Source: JBLHKE01 sp047619485
GTDB lineage: Bacteria; Verrucomicrobiota; Verrucomicrobiia; Verrucomicrobiales; DEV007
Length of the DNA: 30,658 nt
NCBI GenBank assembly: GCA_047619485.1
Contig: JBLHKE010000009.1
Location: 1-30,658 of the forward strand
Direction of reading: 5' to 3'
Both the position numbers and the translations under genes were made by a program. Shown one piece after another: positions 17,214 to 25,786 of the stretch (position 1 is its first letter; each line of letters begins with the position of its first letter). The notes under the pieces were generated by a model. It saw only the letters and a list, made by a program, of their open reading frames with translations. It was not told the DNA's origin and made no database searches.

Positions 17214-18209
17214 CTACCGCTGGTAGATCGGAATGAAGCGGTACGGCGTGCCGAGGATCAAGATTGAGAGTTGTTGGCTCACTGCCCCGCCGTGAAAACG
17301 GCCGTCGTCCTTTAGCGATTTCAGTATCTCCTCGCGCATAGGCGTGTAGAACACATTGAACGCATCGTCGCCGGCCTGGAACAGGGCGATGCCGCCGTAG
17401 TAGCGGCTGTAGAGCTGGTTGCCATGTGGCTCTTTGTAGTCCGAGTTCTGTTGCAGCCATTTCAGGCCGGCTATCACGGCTGGATCATCGCGTTGACCAC
17501 ACAACATCAATGAAGCCACGCCCAGGCCAGTGCGCGCGTAACCGACACCCGGTCCCTTGTATCCAAAACTGCCGAGTTCTTTGTGGTGGCAAAACCTGAC
17601 GAAGGCCAGCGCCCTGTCGATCGTTTCTGTCGGCACGAAGATCCCGGCTTCCTTGGCCGAGGCTAGCGCCACCAGCTGCGCGCCAGTCACCGATATGTCA
17701 CCAAAACTCGGCGAGGGACTGGGGTTGTAGGTCCAGGCGCCGTTTCCTCCCTGCGAACGAATGATCAGGTCGACGCCCTTCACCAGCGCCTTGCCGACCT
17801 CCTTGTCACGTCCGCTCATCCCCCAGACCTCCGACAGAGCTAGCGTCGCGAAGGCATGTTCATACATCGTCGTGCCCATGAATCCCCGTCTGCCTTCGGT
17901 CGACTGCTTGAGGAGATAGTCCAAGGCTTTGGACATCGTCTCGCCGTACGGTAGCTGCCCAGGCATGTCCCCTTTCACCATGAACGCCATTAGCGAGAGC
18001 GCCGTGTGGCCGGTCTTGTTGCCATCGCTCCAAGCGCCGTCCTCCTTCTGCGTCTTGGCAAGATACTGGAGCCCCCGATCAATCGCCTCTTCCACTTCCG
18101 CAGTGAGTTCTGCGACGTCACCGGTATTTTGGGCATGAGCCGCCAGCGGCAAACAGCAGCACGCCACTGCGAACAGCGCTGGACCGATCAATCGTTGTGA
18201 ATTTTTCAT
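17214..18209 (-). CDS. Cyclase-like alpha-toroid protein (prenyltransferase/squalene oxidase repeat), copy B
   Basis: A 331-residue protein with signal peptide (1-26, ending AHA). Repeats of QW type are visible: GLQYLAKTQKEDGAW (46-60) and LIIRSQGGNGAW, plus weaker ALDYLLKQ, FGYKGPGVG and GLKWLQQ blocks. These build an alpha/alpha toroid like the terpene-cyclase and prenyltransferase fold. The DxDD catalytic motif of squalene-hopene cyclase is absent, as is a complement-type thioester motif, so terpene chemistry is unlikely and binding or an unknown enzyme role is more probable. It is a clear paralogue of the protein at 24714-25688: shared blocks include LSLMAFMVKGDMP, ALASAKEAGIFVPTET and the identical end PYRFIPIYQR. 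It lies between the FGE-like gene (3-base gap) and the esterase gene. Confidence 0.82.
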   Translation of the reverse strand: MKNSQRLIGPALFAVACCCLPLAAHAQNTGDVAELTAEVEEAIDRGLQYLAKTQKEDGAWSDGNKTGHTALSLMAFMVKGDMPGQLPYGETMSKALDYLLKQSTEGRRGFMGTTMYEHAFATLALSEVWGMSGRDKEVGKALVKGVDLIIRSQGGNGAWTYNPSPSPSFGDISVTGAQLVALASAKEAGIFVPTETIDRALAFVRFCHHKELGSFGYKGPGVGYARTGLGVASLMLCGQRDDPAVIAGLKWLQQNSDYKEPHGNQLYSRYYGGIALFQAGDDAFNVFYTPMREEILKSLKDDGRFHGGAVSQQLSILILGTPYRFIPIYQR

Positions 18210-18212
18210 GCT

Positions 18213-19058
18213 CTATTTTGCCTCGATAGTTCTAGCGATTCGAAAACCGAGCGCGTCACTGCGTTCTCGGTGGTGGCCCATGTTGAGATAGCCGCGTTCG
18301 GCCGATCGACTACTTTTGGCGGAGTAGCTCCAACCGCCACCGCGGGTGACGGTGACGTGTCGATGAGTTGCCGAGGGGCCCTGCGGATCGTCCTTCGGGG
18401 AAGCGGCGTAGTAATCCGCGTAGTACTCATCGCGGCAGATCTCCCATACGTTGCCGTGCATGTCGTAGAGCCCCCAGGCATTGGGCTTCTTTTTTCCCAC
18501 CGGCTGCGCGCTGCCTTTCGAGTTCGCGTAGACCCACGCATACTCGCCGAGGCGTTTTTCATCGTCACCGAAACAATATCGCGTGCGGCTGCCCGCACGG
18601 CAGGCGTATTCCCACTCGGCCTCGGATGGCAGGTAATAGGTTCCAAGGATCCGTGGAAGGTCTTTCAGGTCGAGCGGATGCTTCCCGATAAATGCCTTAC
18701 CGCCGAGCTTCTCGTTCAGCTTCTTGAGGAACTCCCCCACCTGCTTCCGATCGACAGACTCCACAGGGTTTTTGGGGTTCTGGACTTTACCTGGAGCCTT
18801 GCCACCCATCACCGCGACCCACTGCTCTTGGGTCACTTCATACTTAGACATGTAAAACGGCTTGGTGATCCTGACCTGATGCTGCGGATACTCATCGCGA
18901 TCGCCGCGCGCGGCGCCCATCGTAAACGTGCCCGCTGGTATCAACACCATCTCCAATGCAATCCCGCCGCCCAGGTTGACCTTGATCTCCTTTGCCGCCG
19001 CCACTCCGACGAAGGCAAGGAGCAACAGGTTGGCTATAAGTAAGTTACTCATCATCAT
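18213..19058 (-). CDS. Formylglycine-generating-enzyme-like (SUMF1 fold) protein without catalytic cysteines
   Basis: A 281-residue protein with an N-terminal signal peptide (about 1-22). The fold markers are clear: MVLIPAGTFTMGA, KYEVTQEQWVAVMGG, LPSEAEWEYACRAG, WGLYDMHGNVWEICRDEYY and TVTRGGGWSY to GFRIAR. In true formylglycine-generating enzymes the segment after RGGS carries two cysteines about five residues apart. Here that segment reads GWSYSAKSSRSAER, with no Cys. The protein is therefore unlikely to oxidise sulfatase cysteine and may serve as a binding or structural domain, or have another chemistry like other members of this superfamily. Its ATG directly abuts the DUF1552 stop (start run ATGATGATG), so the two are translationally linked. 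Confidence 0.85.
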   Translation of the reverse strand: MMMSNLLIANLLLLAFVGVAAAKEIKVNLGGGIALEMVLIPAGTFTMGAARGDRDEYPQHQVRITKPFYMSKYEVTQEQWVAVMGGKAPGKVQNPKNPVESVDRKQVGEFLKKLNEKLGGKAFIGKHPLDLKDLPRILGTYYLPSEAEWEYACRAGSRTRYCFGDDEKRLGEYAWVYANSKGSAQPVGKKKPNAWGLYDMHGNVWEICRDEYYADYYAASPKDDPQGPSATHRHVTVTRGGGWSYSAKSSRSAERGYLNMGHHRERSDALGFRIARTIEAK

Positions 19059-20429
19059 CTAAGCAAGAATCTCTTTGAGCGTCCCGTTACTATCGGCATA
19101 TTTTTCCCGCTTGATCCCCAAGGCATGCAATTGGGTCAGCCAGAGATTGGCGAGCGGAGTGCCTCTCTCACAGTGGATGTGGCTACCCAGTTTCAACTTC
19201 CCTCCCCCGCCACCGGCGACGACCAGCGGCAAGTCGTTGTACTGATGGGTGGTGCCATCACCCATGCCCGCTCCGAGGGTGAAGATGGTATTGTCCAGCA
19301 GCGTTGTGCCGTTGGCTTCCTCGATGCTGTCCATGCGTTCGAGCAGACGCGCGAAAGCCGAGACGTGGAATCGATCCAACTTGAGGAGCTGTTCCAAATG
19401 GTTACCGATGGAGTGGGTCATCCCGTGATGGCTGTACGGTTTGTCCAGAATGCCCTCCCAGTTGGTGGGCGTCGTCCATCGCTCCGGACCGACCATCAGC
19501 GTGCCGACGTTGGTCAGGCCACTCTGCAACGCGGTCACCAGCAGGTCGCCCATCAGATGGATGTATTCATTGCGTGGCAGAATTTCGGCCGGCCGCTTGA
19601 TGTCTGCGGCAGCCAGTTCAATTTTCATTTGTTCGATGCGATCCATCCGTTTCTCAATGGTTCGAACCGACTCTAGGTACTCGTCGAATTTTTGCCGATC
19701 ATTAGCGCTCAAGCGTTTTTGCAATTGGCGGGCGTTGCCGAGGGCGAGATCGGTGATGTTGCGAAAACGCGTGTGGGCTTGGGTGCCGAACAACCGGTCG
19801 TAGACCTTGCGCGGGTTTCTCATGGAAGGCGCGACGTGACCGGTGCCGTACCAGGACATGTTGTCGAAGTAGATCGACTCGATGTTGTTCTTGTGATCGT
19901 TGCAGCTCAGTTCGAGTGTCGAGTAGGGAGTCGACTGCCCGATGCTGTCGGCCGCGATGTGGTCGAGCGTGCGAGTCAGCGGATAGGCGGAGCCTTCGAC
20001 CTCGTACGGCGCAACACTGGTTAGAAAGCAGGACGCACATTGCGCATGCGAGTCGGTGCCGTGCTGAAAGGTTCGGTCCATTCCTGTGATCAGCGAGACG
20101 TGCTCCCGCATCTTGTGAAGTGGAGCCAAAGTCGAGGTGAGCGTCAGCGGGTGTTTGCCGGGCGGGACGGTTTTGCCTTCGAATCGCCAGACGTTATTCT
20201 GGCCGGCAAATGGCGGCAACGGCCGGTCCGTTTCGCCGGGGAAAAAGCCCCGGCGGGTGATCCCGTTCGGCAGGTAGAAGAAGGCCAAACGTTGTGCCGG
20301 CGTTGCTATTTTATTCTCCTTGGCATTGGCAAAGCTCTCGAGCCACGGCAGGCCGAGAGCCGCACCGCCGGCACAGGTTAGAAAGCTGCGGCGTGAAACA
20401 GAGGAGAGTTGGTCTGCGTGCTGGCTCAT
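19059..20429 (-). CDS. DUF1552 protein, Tat-exported
   Basis: A 456-residue protein. The N-terminus has a twin-arginine signal, SVSRRSFLTCAGGAALGLPW, so it is exported folded. RLAFFYLPNGITRRGFFP, SLITGMDRTFQHGTDSH, and HHGMTHSIGNHLEQLLKLD match the DUF1552 family, which is abundant in Planctomycetes and Verrucomicrobia. The family has no established activity. The His-rich motifs could coordinate metal, which would fit Tat export after cofactor loading, but that is inference. It follows the DUF1592 gene after 24 bases, the usual pairing in PVC genomes, and abuts the FGE-like gene without a gap. Confidence 0.88.
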   Translation of the reverse strand: MSQHADQLSSVSRRSFLTCAGGAALGLPWLESFANAKENKIATPAQRLAFFYLPNGITRRGFFPGETDRPLPPFAGQNNVWRFEGKTVPPGKHPLTLTSTLAPLHKMREHVSLITGMDRTFQHGTDSHAQCASCFLTSVAPYEVEGSAYPLTRTLDHIAADSIGQSTPYSTLELSCNDHKNNIESIYFDNMSWYGTGHVAPSMRNPRKVYDRLFGTQAHTRFRNITDLALGNARQLQKRLSANDRQKFDEYLESVRTIEKRMDRIEQMKIELAAADIKRPAEILPRNEYIHLMGDLLVTALQSGLTNVGTLMVGPERWTTPTNWEGILDKPYSHHGMTHSIGNHLEQLLKLDRFHVSAFARLLERMDSIEEANGTTLLDNTIFTLGAGMGDGTTHQYNDLPLVVAGGGGGKLKLGSHIHCERGTPLANLWLTQLHALGIKREKYADSNGTLKEILA

Positions 20430-20453
20430 ATTAGTGTCCTTGGTTGGGTGATT

Positions 20454-22502
20454 CTAGTGGAGGGTGTTCTTGTGAAGAAAAGGTTCGCTCATCGCGATGC
20501 TTTTGAGCACGGCTCGCATCTGGTCCTGACCTGCCATCGCCGCCGCAGTCATGTCATCCAGCGCAGGCGAATCTGCGGGTCCGAGTTCCCTGCCAAGCGC
20601 GTAGGACAGCAGGTGCGCGCTGAATCCGCGAATGAAGCGCTGCTTCTCTTTCAAGATGAGCTGCTTGAACTCAAGCAAGGTTTTGAACTCGTGCTGGTTG
20701 AAGAGCACGCCGCTGACATCCACCTCGCGCCCGTTCTCGTACTTGTCGCGCCAGACGCCGGTCGGCCCGTAGTTCTCCAGAGCAAAGCCGGTGGGATCGA
20801 TCTTGTTGTGGCAACTGGCGCAATCTTTGCGTTTGCGGTGAGCGGCGAGGCGCTCGCGAATGGTAAGCTTTGCCAGATCTTCTTGGCTGGCGTCAGGCAG
20901 CGGCGGGACATCCGCCGGAGGCGGCTCGGGCGGATCGTTGAAGATCACCGCGTTCACCCAGGCGCCACGGGTGATCGGCTGGGTCCGCGTGGGAGTCGCG
21001 GTCATCGTCATGATCGCTGCGCTGGTAATCACGCCGCCGCGCCGCGGGTCCGTCAGTGGCTCACGCTTGAAAACCTGCACCGTAACTTCGTGGCCGCCCT
21101 TGAAATGGCCTGCGTAAATCGCGCGCAGCATACTGCTTTGCCAAGTGAATTTCGGATCCAGCAGTTCGATGATAGACCGATCCTCAATGTATAAAGTTTC
21201 AAACAAGAGCAGCGGCTCCGCCATCATGTGCATGCTCATGCGATAGCCGTCGCTGTGATAAAAACCGGGAAACTTCTTGGGATCCGGAACCGAAGTGATC
21301 AGCCGTTCGAGCTGCAACCATTGGGCGGGGAAATTGTCGCAGAAGCGACTCGATCGCCGGTCGTTCAACATCCGGTCGATCTGCGCGCTGAGCGTCGCCG
21401 GATCGGCGAGCTTGCCGGACTCAGCAAGGTCGAGCAAGGCGTCGTCAGGGATACTGCTCCAGAAAAATTGCGCCAGTCGCGCGGCCAGCTCGAAATCGTC
21501 GATGCTCTGACGACCTTGGCCCTCCTTGTCTGGACTTTTCGGGTCGGGCGTCTCGTAGAGATAGAGGAATTCCGGCATGCCGAGGACCGCTCCGACCACC
21601 GTGCGCATCGTCTGCTCGAACGAAGCCCCAGAGGCGAGCTGTTCTTCGGCGAAGTTCGCGAAGCGATCGAGTGTATGTGGATCGACTGGCTGGCGAAACG
21701 CGCGCCGGAGTAATTTCTTGAGCCTGGAGCGAATGACGTCCTTCTCAGCGTCTTTGGCCTCCCCTGGCGGTGGCGACGCAAATAGCCAGCTCCAGCTCCC
21801 GCATTCTTTGGCGTTGAGATCAGGACTCTCCACGATGGTCTGGCTGAGCTTCAGGAACGATTCCATCAAAAGCGGCGAAAGCGTCAGGTGGTCGGCGCGA
21901 TTGTCGAAACCATGCTCGGCGCGCTTGTCCTGTGGAAACGACGCGACGCCCTTGAATCCTTCGGGTCGCTGGTTATCGATATCTTTGCTGAGCGGACGGC
22001 TGGAGATTTTTACCTGAGCTGGCATCTTTTTGGTCTCCGGACGAAAGTAATTATCCCGCCGCCGCATCAGCCGCTCGTTGAGCCGGAAGATATCGCGGTC
22101 CAGCTCGAGGAGATCCACCACCGCATTGTTGTACTGAAAGCGGTTCATTCGCCGCATCTGCGTCGGTTCGAACGCCTGGGTCTTGAGTGCCTGCCGAAAC
22201 AACGACTGGAGCTGCTCGACCATCTGCGTCCGCGTTGCCGCAGGCAGTGGCGGCTCGTCCTCGGGCGGCATCGCGTGGTCCTTTAGCACCGTGAGCAGCT
22301 TCTCGAGCAACTCTGGTTTTGCCAGAAGGTCATTGTCCGATCTCAGCTTCAGCAAGTTGACCTTGCCCTTCACTTTGCCATTCTTGCCGTGACATTGAAT
22401 GCAGTTCGCCTCGAACGCCACCTGCAGCGCGGGCGGGGAATCGTCGGCCAGTAACGCTGATGAAAACACCAGGGCGATGAAAGCTGTGAAAATATTTCTC
22501 AT
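20454..22502 (-). CDS. DUF1592-family diheme cytochrome-like protein (PSCyt1, DUF1587/1592/1588/1585)
   Basis: A 682-residue protein with signal peptide (1-19). The N-terminal PSCyt1 domain carries CIQCH (34-38) and KDHAMPPEDEPPL; DUF1587 follows with RRMNRFQYNNAVVDLL. The centre has the DUF1595/1592 region (LLRRAFRQPVDPHTLDRF, FELAARLAQFFWSSIPDD), and then DUF1588 (PRRGGVITSAAIM, RTQPITRGAWVNAVIF) with a second heme-like CASCH (561-565) before NKIDPTGFALENYG. DUF1585 closes the protein. Two CxxCH sites suggest periplasmic electron transfer. The physiological partner is unknown; the adjacent DUF1552 protein is the obvious candidate. Order and length are complete, unlike the relic at 12965-13516. 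Confidence 0.9.
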   Translation of the reverse strand: MRNIFTAFIALVFSSALLADDSPPALQVAFEANCIQCHGKNGKVKGKVNLLKLRSDNDLLAKPELLEKLLTVLKDHAMPPEDEPPLPAATRTQMVEQLQSLFRQALKTQAFEPTQMRRMNRFQYNNAVVDLLELDRDIFRLNERLMRRRDNYFRPETKKMPAQVKISSRPLSKDIDNQRPEGFKGVASFPQDKRAEHGFDNRADHLTLSPLLMESFLKLSQTIVESPDLNAKECGSWSWLFASPPPGEAKDAEKDVIRSRLKKLLRRAFRQPVDPHTLDRFANFAEEQLASGASFEQTMRTVVGAVLGMPEFLYLYETPDPKSPDKEGQGRQSIDDFELAARLAQFFWSSIPDDALLDLAESGKLADPATLSAQIDRMLNDRRSSRFCDNFPAQWLQLERLITSVPDPKKFPGFYHSDGYRMSMHMMAEPLLLFETLYIEDRSIIELLDPKFTWQSSMLRAIYAGHFKGGHEVTVQVFKREPLTDPRRGGVITSAAIMTMTATPTRTQPITRGAWVNAVIFNDPPEPPPADVPPLPDASQEDLAKLTIRERLAAHRKRKDCASCHNKIDPTGFALENYGPTGVWRDKYENGREVDVSGVLFNQHEFKTLLEFKQLILKEKQRFIRGFSAHLLSYALGRELGPADSPALDDMTAAAMAGQDQMRAVLKSIAMSEPFLHKNTLH

Positions 22503-22508
22503 AATTTT

Positions 22509-24710
22509 CTACTTTGGCACCGCGAACGGATCGTGGCCGGCTTCGAAATCGACGTAGGCGTTGATGCCGTGCTTGCCCGGCTTGACAATGATCAACCCCT
22601 TTTCATCCCACGCAAAGCCATTGTCTGAACGCAGTGGAGCAAACGCCCGCGACTGTACTGTCTTGCCGGTCGCGCCGTCGAGCTTCAACAGATCCATCGC
22701 GGTGGCGAGGTAGAGCGCCTTGCCCTCGACCTTGATCGGCCGTTCGACTGGCGCGTCAAGCTCCCGTGCCCAACGAACTTTTCCGGTCGCCACCTCGAGC
22801 GCGGCGATTTGGTGATCGAATGTCACCAGCACCGAATCACCGAACAGCCCCAAAACTTCCAGCGAACCATCCAGCAACTTCCCATCTGCCGGCCCCGCGA
22901 CCGGCTCTTCGCTCGCAGTCGCAGGATCGCCGTCGGCAACATCTTCGATCTGTGTTTTCTCCCACAGCGGCTCGCCGGTGCCGCGATCGACGGCAAAGAT
23001 CGCCACGCTGTCACGCGGCGAGATCACGACCACCTGATCGCTGACCAGTGGTGGCAATCCGTGCCGCCGGCAGATGGCGGTAGCGTCGCGCGGGTGCTGG
23101 CTGAGTTGCGGATAGGTGCTGACCCATTCGATCAATCCGTCCCGCGCGTCGCAACGAGCGACGCCGCCCATGCCGGTCGAAATATAAACGGCACCGTCGT
23201 GCAGCGTCAGCCGATCGCCATACACGCTCAGTTGGACGTGGTGGACGACAGGCACCCGCTGGCTCGCCTCCGCCGCGAGGTCGAGCGGCTTCACTGGAGG
23301 CGGCACGGCTTTGGTTTTGTCGGGTGTCGGGTTGTAGGCCTTGAAGTTGGCGTGATAGGCAAACAGTTCCCGCTGGTGCAAGACAGAGCCCGTTTCGGCG
23401 TCGGAGATGACGAGGAACATCGGCGCTCTGCCGCCGATCAGGATTTGCCCGCCGTCATTCCAGCCATGAATTTTCACGGCCTTCCTCAGCATTGCCAGCG
23501 AGTAGAGTCGCCCATCGTGGTAGACCGGTGCGTTCACGGGGAACAGATTTCTCCAGCCCGCAGCGTTTTTGGTCGACCAAATTCTCTGCCCGGTATGTTG
23601 ATCGAAGGCGTCGATGTACTCCAAGAAATCCATGTTCAGGGCGGCATGGTGATTCATCCGGATGAAGTGGGTCCTCTTCTGATCAGCCGGCGCGAGATCT
23701 TTGCCACAGCGGATGTAGATTCGCCCCCCGACCACCAGTGGATCGAACGGCGGCTTCGGCGGAATGCCGCCGCGGTTTTTATGCATATCCATCGTGGCGA
23801 TTTTGCTCCACGCTGGTTTGTCGAGCGAGTCGCCAGCGTACCAGGCGAACAAACACGGCCCCGCAACCACCGTGCCTTTATCGGTTACGACTGGGCGCAG
23901 TTTGTGGCGAAAAAACAATTCGTGCGTCGTTGGGTTCAGGTGCCCAGTCCACCCCATCCACGGTGGGTCATCCGGAAGCTGGATGGTGCGCACGCTCAGA
24001 GCAGCCAGCGCAGGAAACGCGGTCGCCGGTTTGATCCCTGCGAGCAACTTCGCCTCGATCTGTTTGGCCGAGAGCTGTTTTCCAAACCATGGGTAGCGCG
24101 CGCTCGCATTGGCAGCGCGAAACAGCGAGTTGACCTCTTCGGCAGAATCAGCCGCGTGAGCCGCAGCCAACCAAACACCAGCTTGGGCACGCGCACGTAG
24201 CTCCGCGTTCTCACTGCGCTCGAGAACGTCCTGGAAACAGCCCTGCGCGAGTTGTGCGTCGCCGTTGCGCAACATCCGTTCCGCAGTAGCGATCAGCGAT
24301 TGGTGGATCGCGTCTGCCCACGGGTAGCTCCGATAGACTTTCATCAAGCGCGCCGTGTCCCCGGAGCGGGTGGCAGCAAACAACTTTGTTGGCGCTGCGG
24401 CATTCTGCTCCTTACGCAGCGCGGCGAGGACATCGGGGTGTTGTTTGAGCCAAAGATCGACCGCAGTCCATGCCGAACTGTGCGTGATGTCACTTGGCGA
24501 AACCACGTGCGAGCCGTCTGCGTCTTTATCGAGCAGTGATTGGATGGCCTTCAGCGGCAGTGGATCGCGCTTGAGATCAACCCAATCCTCCTCGAGCGCA
24601 AACATAGTTGGGAACTCGTGACCATAGCGCGGTTCCGCAGCGTCCTTTTGGGCGTGGACGGAGAGCGGCAGGCAGCAGGCCAACAAGAAGGTAAAGTAGC
24701 GAGCAAGCAT
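22509..24710 (-). CDS. Secreted PQQ-type beta-propeller repeat protein
   Basis: A 733-residue protein with signal peptide (MLARYFTFLLACCLPLSVHA). The first about 250 residues are helical and tetratricopeptide-like (RMLRNGDAQLAQGCFQDVL and similar). The rest forms propeller blades with the PQQ-repeat pattern: YIDAFDQHTGQRIWSTK, AIFAVDRGTGEPLWEK, IAALEVATGKVRWARELD and LLKLDGATGKTVQSR. Such modules can bind PQQ or simply act as scaffolds (BamB-like); no specific cofactor ligands can be named. The protein sits outside the cytoplasm. It lies 3 bases after the first cyclase-like gene and 6 bases before the DUF1592 gene, so co-translation with both is likely. It could be a redox partner of the DUF1592 cytochrome, but that is inference. 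Confidence 0.82.
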   Translation of the reverse strand: MLARYFTFLLACCLPLSVHAQKDAAEPRYGHEFPTMFALEEDWVDLKRDPLPLKAIQSLLDKDADGSHVVSPSDITHSSAWTAVDLWLKQHPDVLAALRKEQNAAAPTKLFAATRSGDTARLMKVYRSYPWADAIHQSLIATAERMLRNGDAQLAQGCFQDVLERSENAELRARAQAGVWLAAAHAADSAEEVNSLFRAANASARYPWFGKQLSAKQIEAKLLAGIKPATAFPALAALSVRTIQLPDDPPWMGWTGHLNPTTHELFFRHKLRPVVTDKGTVVAGPCLFAWYAGDSLDKPAWSKIATMDMHKNRGGIPPKPPFDPLVVGGRIYIRCGKDLAPADQKRTHFIRMNHHAALNMDFLEYIDAFDQHTGQRIWSTKNAAGWRNLFPVNAPVYHDGRLYSLAMLRKAVKIHGWNDGGQILIGGRAPMFLVISDAETGSVLHQRELFAYHANFKAYNPTPDKTKAVPPPVKPLDLAAEASQRVPVVHHVQLSVYGDRLTLHDGAVYISTGMGGVARCDARDGLIEWVSTYPQLSQHPRDATAICRRHGLPPLVSDQVVVISPRDSVAIFAVDRGTGEPLWEKTQIEDVADGDPATASEEPVAGPADGKLLDGSLEVLGLFGDSVLVTFDHQIAALEVATGKVRWARELDAPVERPIKVEGKALYLATAMDLLKLDGATGKTVQSRAFAPLRSDNGFAWDEKGLIIVKPGKHGINAYVDFEAGHDPFAVPK

Positions 24711-24713
24711 GGA

Positions 24714-25688
24714 CTATCTCTGGTAAATCGGGATGAAGCGATACGGCGCGCCGAGGATCAGGATGTTCATCTGGATCCGACATTCCGATGAGTTCCAACT
24801 ACCGTCGCCTTTTTGTGACTCTACCATCTTGTCACGGACCGCCGGGTAGTAAGATTGATAGTAATCGTCGCCCGCCTGTAGCATCGCGATGGTCGCGTAG
24901 TAGCGACCGTACTCGTACCACTTTTCTTCGGTTGCGTGGTCTTGCAGCCACTTCAAGCCAGGTTCGATCCCTGCATAATCGCGGCGGCCGCACAGCATCA
25001 GCGAGGTCACACCGGCGGCCGTGCGCGCGTAGCCTGGAATACTTGCTCCTTTATAACCAAATCCGCCGCTGCTCTTTTCCTGACAACCACTTACGTATTT
25101 CATCGCCTTGTCGACGGTCTCGGTCGGCACGAAAATTCCCGCTTCTTTGGCCGAAGCCAGCGCGACGCACTGGGCGACCGTGACCGAGATGTCGCCACCG
25201 CCGCCGCCCGGACCGTAGCCCCAGCACCCTTGGGGCATTTGCCCACCGATGATAATCTCGACCGCTTTTTTGAGGGCTTCGCGGACTTCCTTGCTGCGAC
25301 TCGACGACCCCCAAACTTCAGAAAATGCCAGCGTCGCAAAGCCGTGCTCGTACATGCTCGTGCCCATGTAGCCCCGGCCACTTTTCGACTGCTTGAGCAG
25401 GTAGTCCAAACCCTTGGCCATCGTGTCGCCAAACGGCGGCTGTTCTGGCATGTCTCCTTTGACCATGAAGGCCATCAGCGACAAGGAAGTGTAAGCCACT
25501 TTGTTACCGTCTCCCCAGCTGCCGTCTGCCTTCTGTGTTTTCACTAGGAACTCCAGTCCTAACTCGATCGACTTCTCCGCCTCGGACGTGAGATCGGCGA
25601 TCACACCCGCATCATCGGCGCGGACTTCTTGACACAACGCGACGGCGATGTGCAAGGCGGCTGCTACGGTGCATCGGTTGAAAATCAT
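24714..25688 (-). CDS. Cyclase-like alpha-toroid protein (prenyltransferase/squalene oxidase repeat), copy A
   Basis: A 324-residue protein with an N-terminal signal peptide (about 1-24). QW-type repeats are visible: GLEFLVKTQKADGSW (44-58), EIIIGGQMPQGCWGYG and SQKGDGSWNSS. No DxDD motif is present. It is the sister of the protein at 17214-18209, with the same block order and the same last ten residues, PYRFIPIYQR. A glycine run (GPGGGGGDIS) replaces the NPSPSPSF linker of the other copy. Members of this family are often found beside MoxR/vWA genes in PVC genomes, which fits the genes upstream here. It is the first gene after the hexanucleotide repeat, whose edge lies 35 bases before the ATG. 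Confidence 0.82.
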   Translation of the reverse strand: MIFNRCTVAAALHIAVALCQEVRADDAGVIADLTSEAEKSIELGLEFLVKTQKADGSWGDGNKVAYTSLSLMAFMVKGDMPEQPPFGDTMAKGLDYLLKQSKSGRGYMGTSMYEHGFATLAFSEVWGSSSRSKEVREALKKAVEIIIGGQMPQGCWGYGPGGGGGDISVTVAQCVALASAKEAGIFVPTETVDKAMKYVSGCQEKSSGGFGYKGASIPGYARTAAGVTSLMLCGRRDYAGIEPGLKWLQDHATEEKWYEYGRYYATIAMLQAGDDYYQSYYPAVRDKMVESQKGDGSWNSSECRIQMNILILGAPYRFIPIYQR

Positions 25689-25723
25689 GGGGTCGATGGG
25701 CGGGCGCTCTGAGGGAAGAGGAC

Positions 25724-25782
25724 GATTGAGATTGAGATTGAGATTGAGATTGAGATTGAGATTAAGATTAAGATTAAGATTA
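25724..25782. repeat. Hexanucleotide tandem repeat: six GATTGA, three GATTAA, partial GATTA
   Basis: The 59-base block is perfect within each of its two unit types. It occupies most of the 98-base gap between the coiled-coil gene and the first cyclase-like gene and begins 35 bases upstream of the latter's ATG. On the coding (minus) strand it reads TAATCT then CAATCT units, AT-rich in a GC-rich region. Such repeats gain and lose units by slippage. Here copy number would change the spacing of any promoter or leader element ahead of the cyclase-like gene. Confidence 0.95.
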
Positions 25783-25786
25783 CACT

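Noticed and set aside
17214..18209. Alpha-2-macroglobulin/complement thioester domain as an alternative identity for the toroid proteins
   Set aside because: The fold class is shared, but no CGEQ thioester motif exists in either copy.
22809..24200. 463-residue plus-strand ORF antisense to the PQQ propeller gene
   Set aside because: Arg/His-rich shadow frame with no motif; the minus-strand gene has a signal peptide, propeller repeats and operon spacing.
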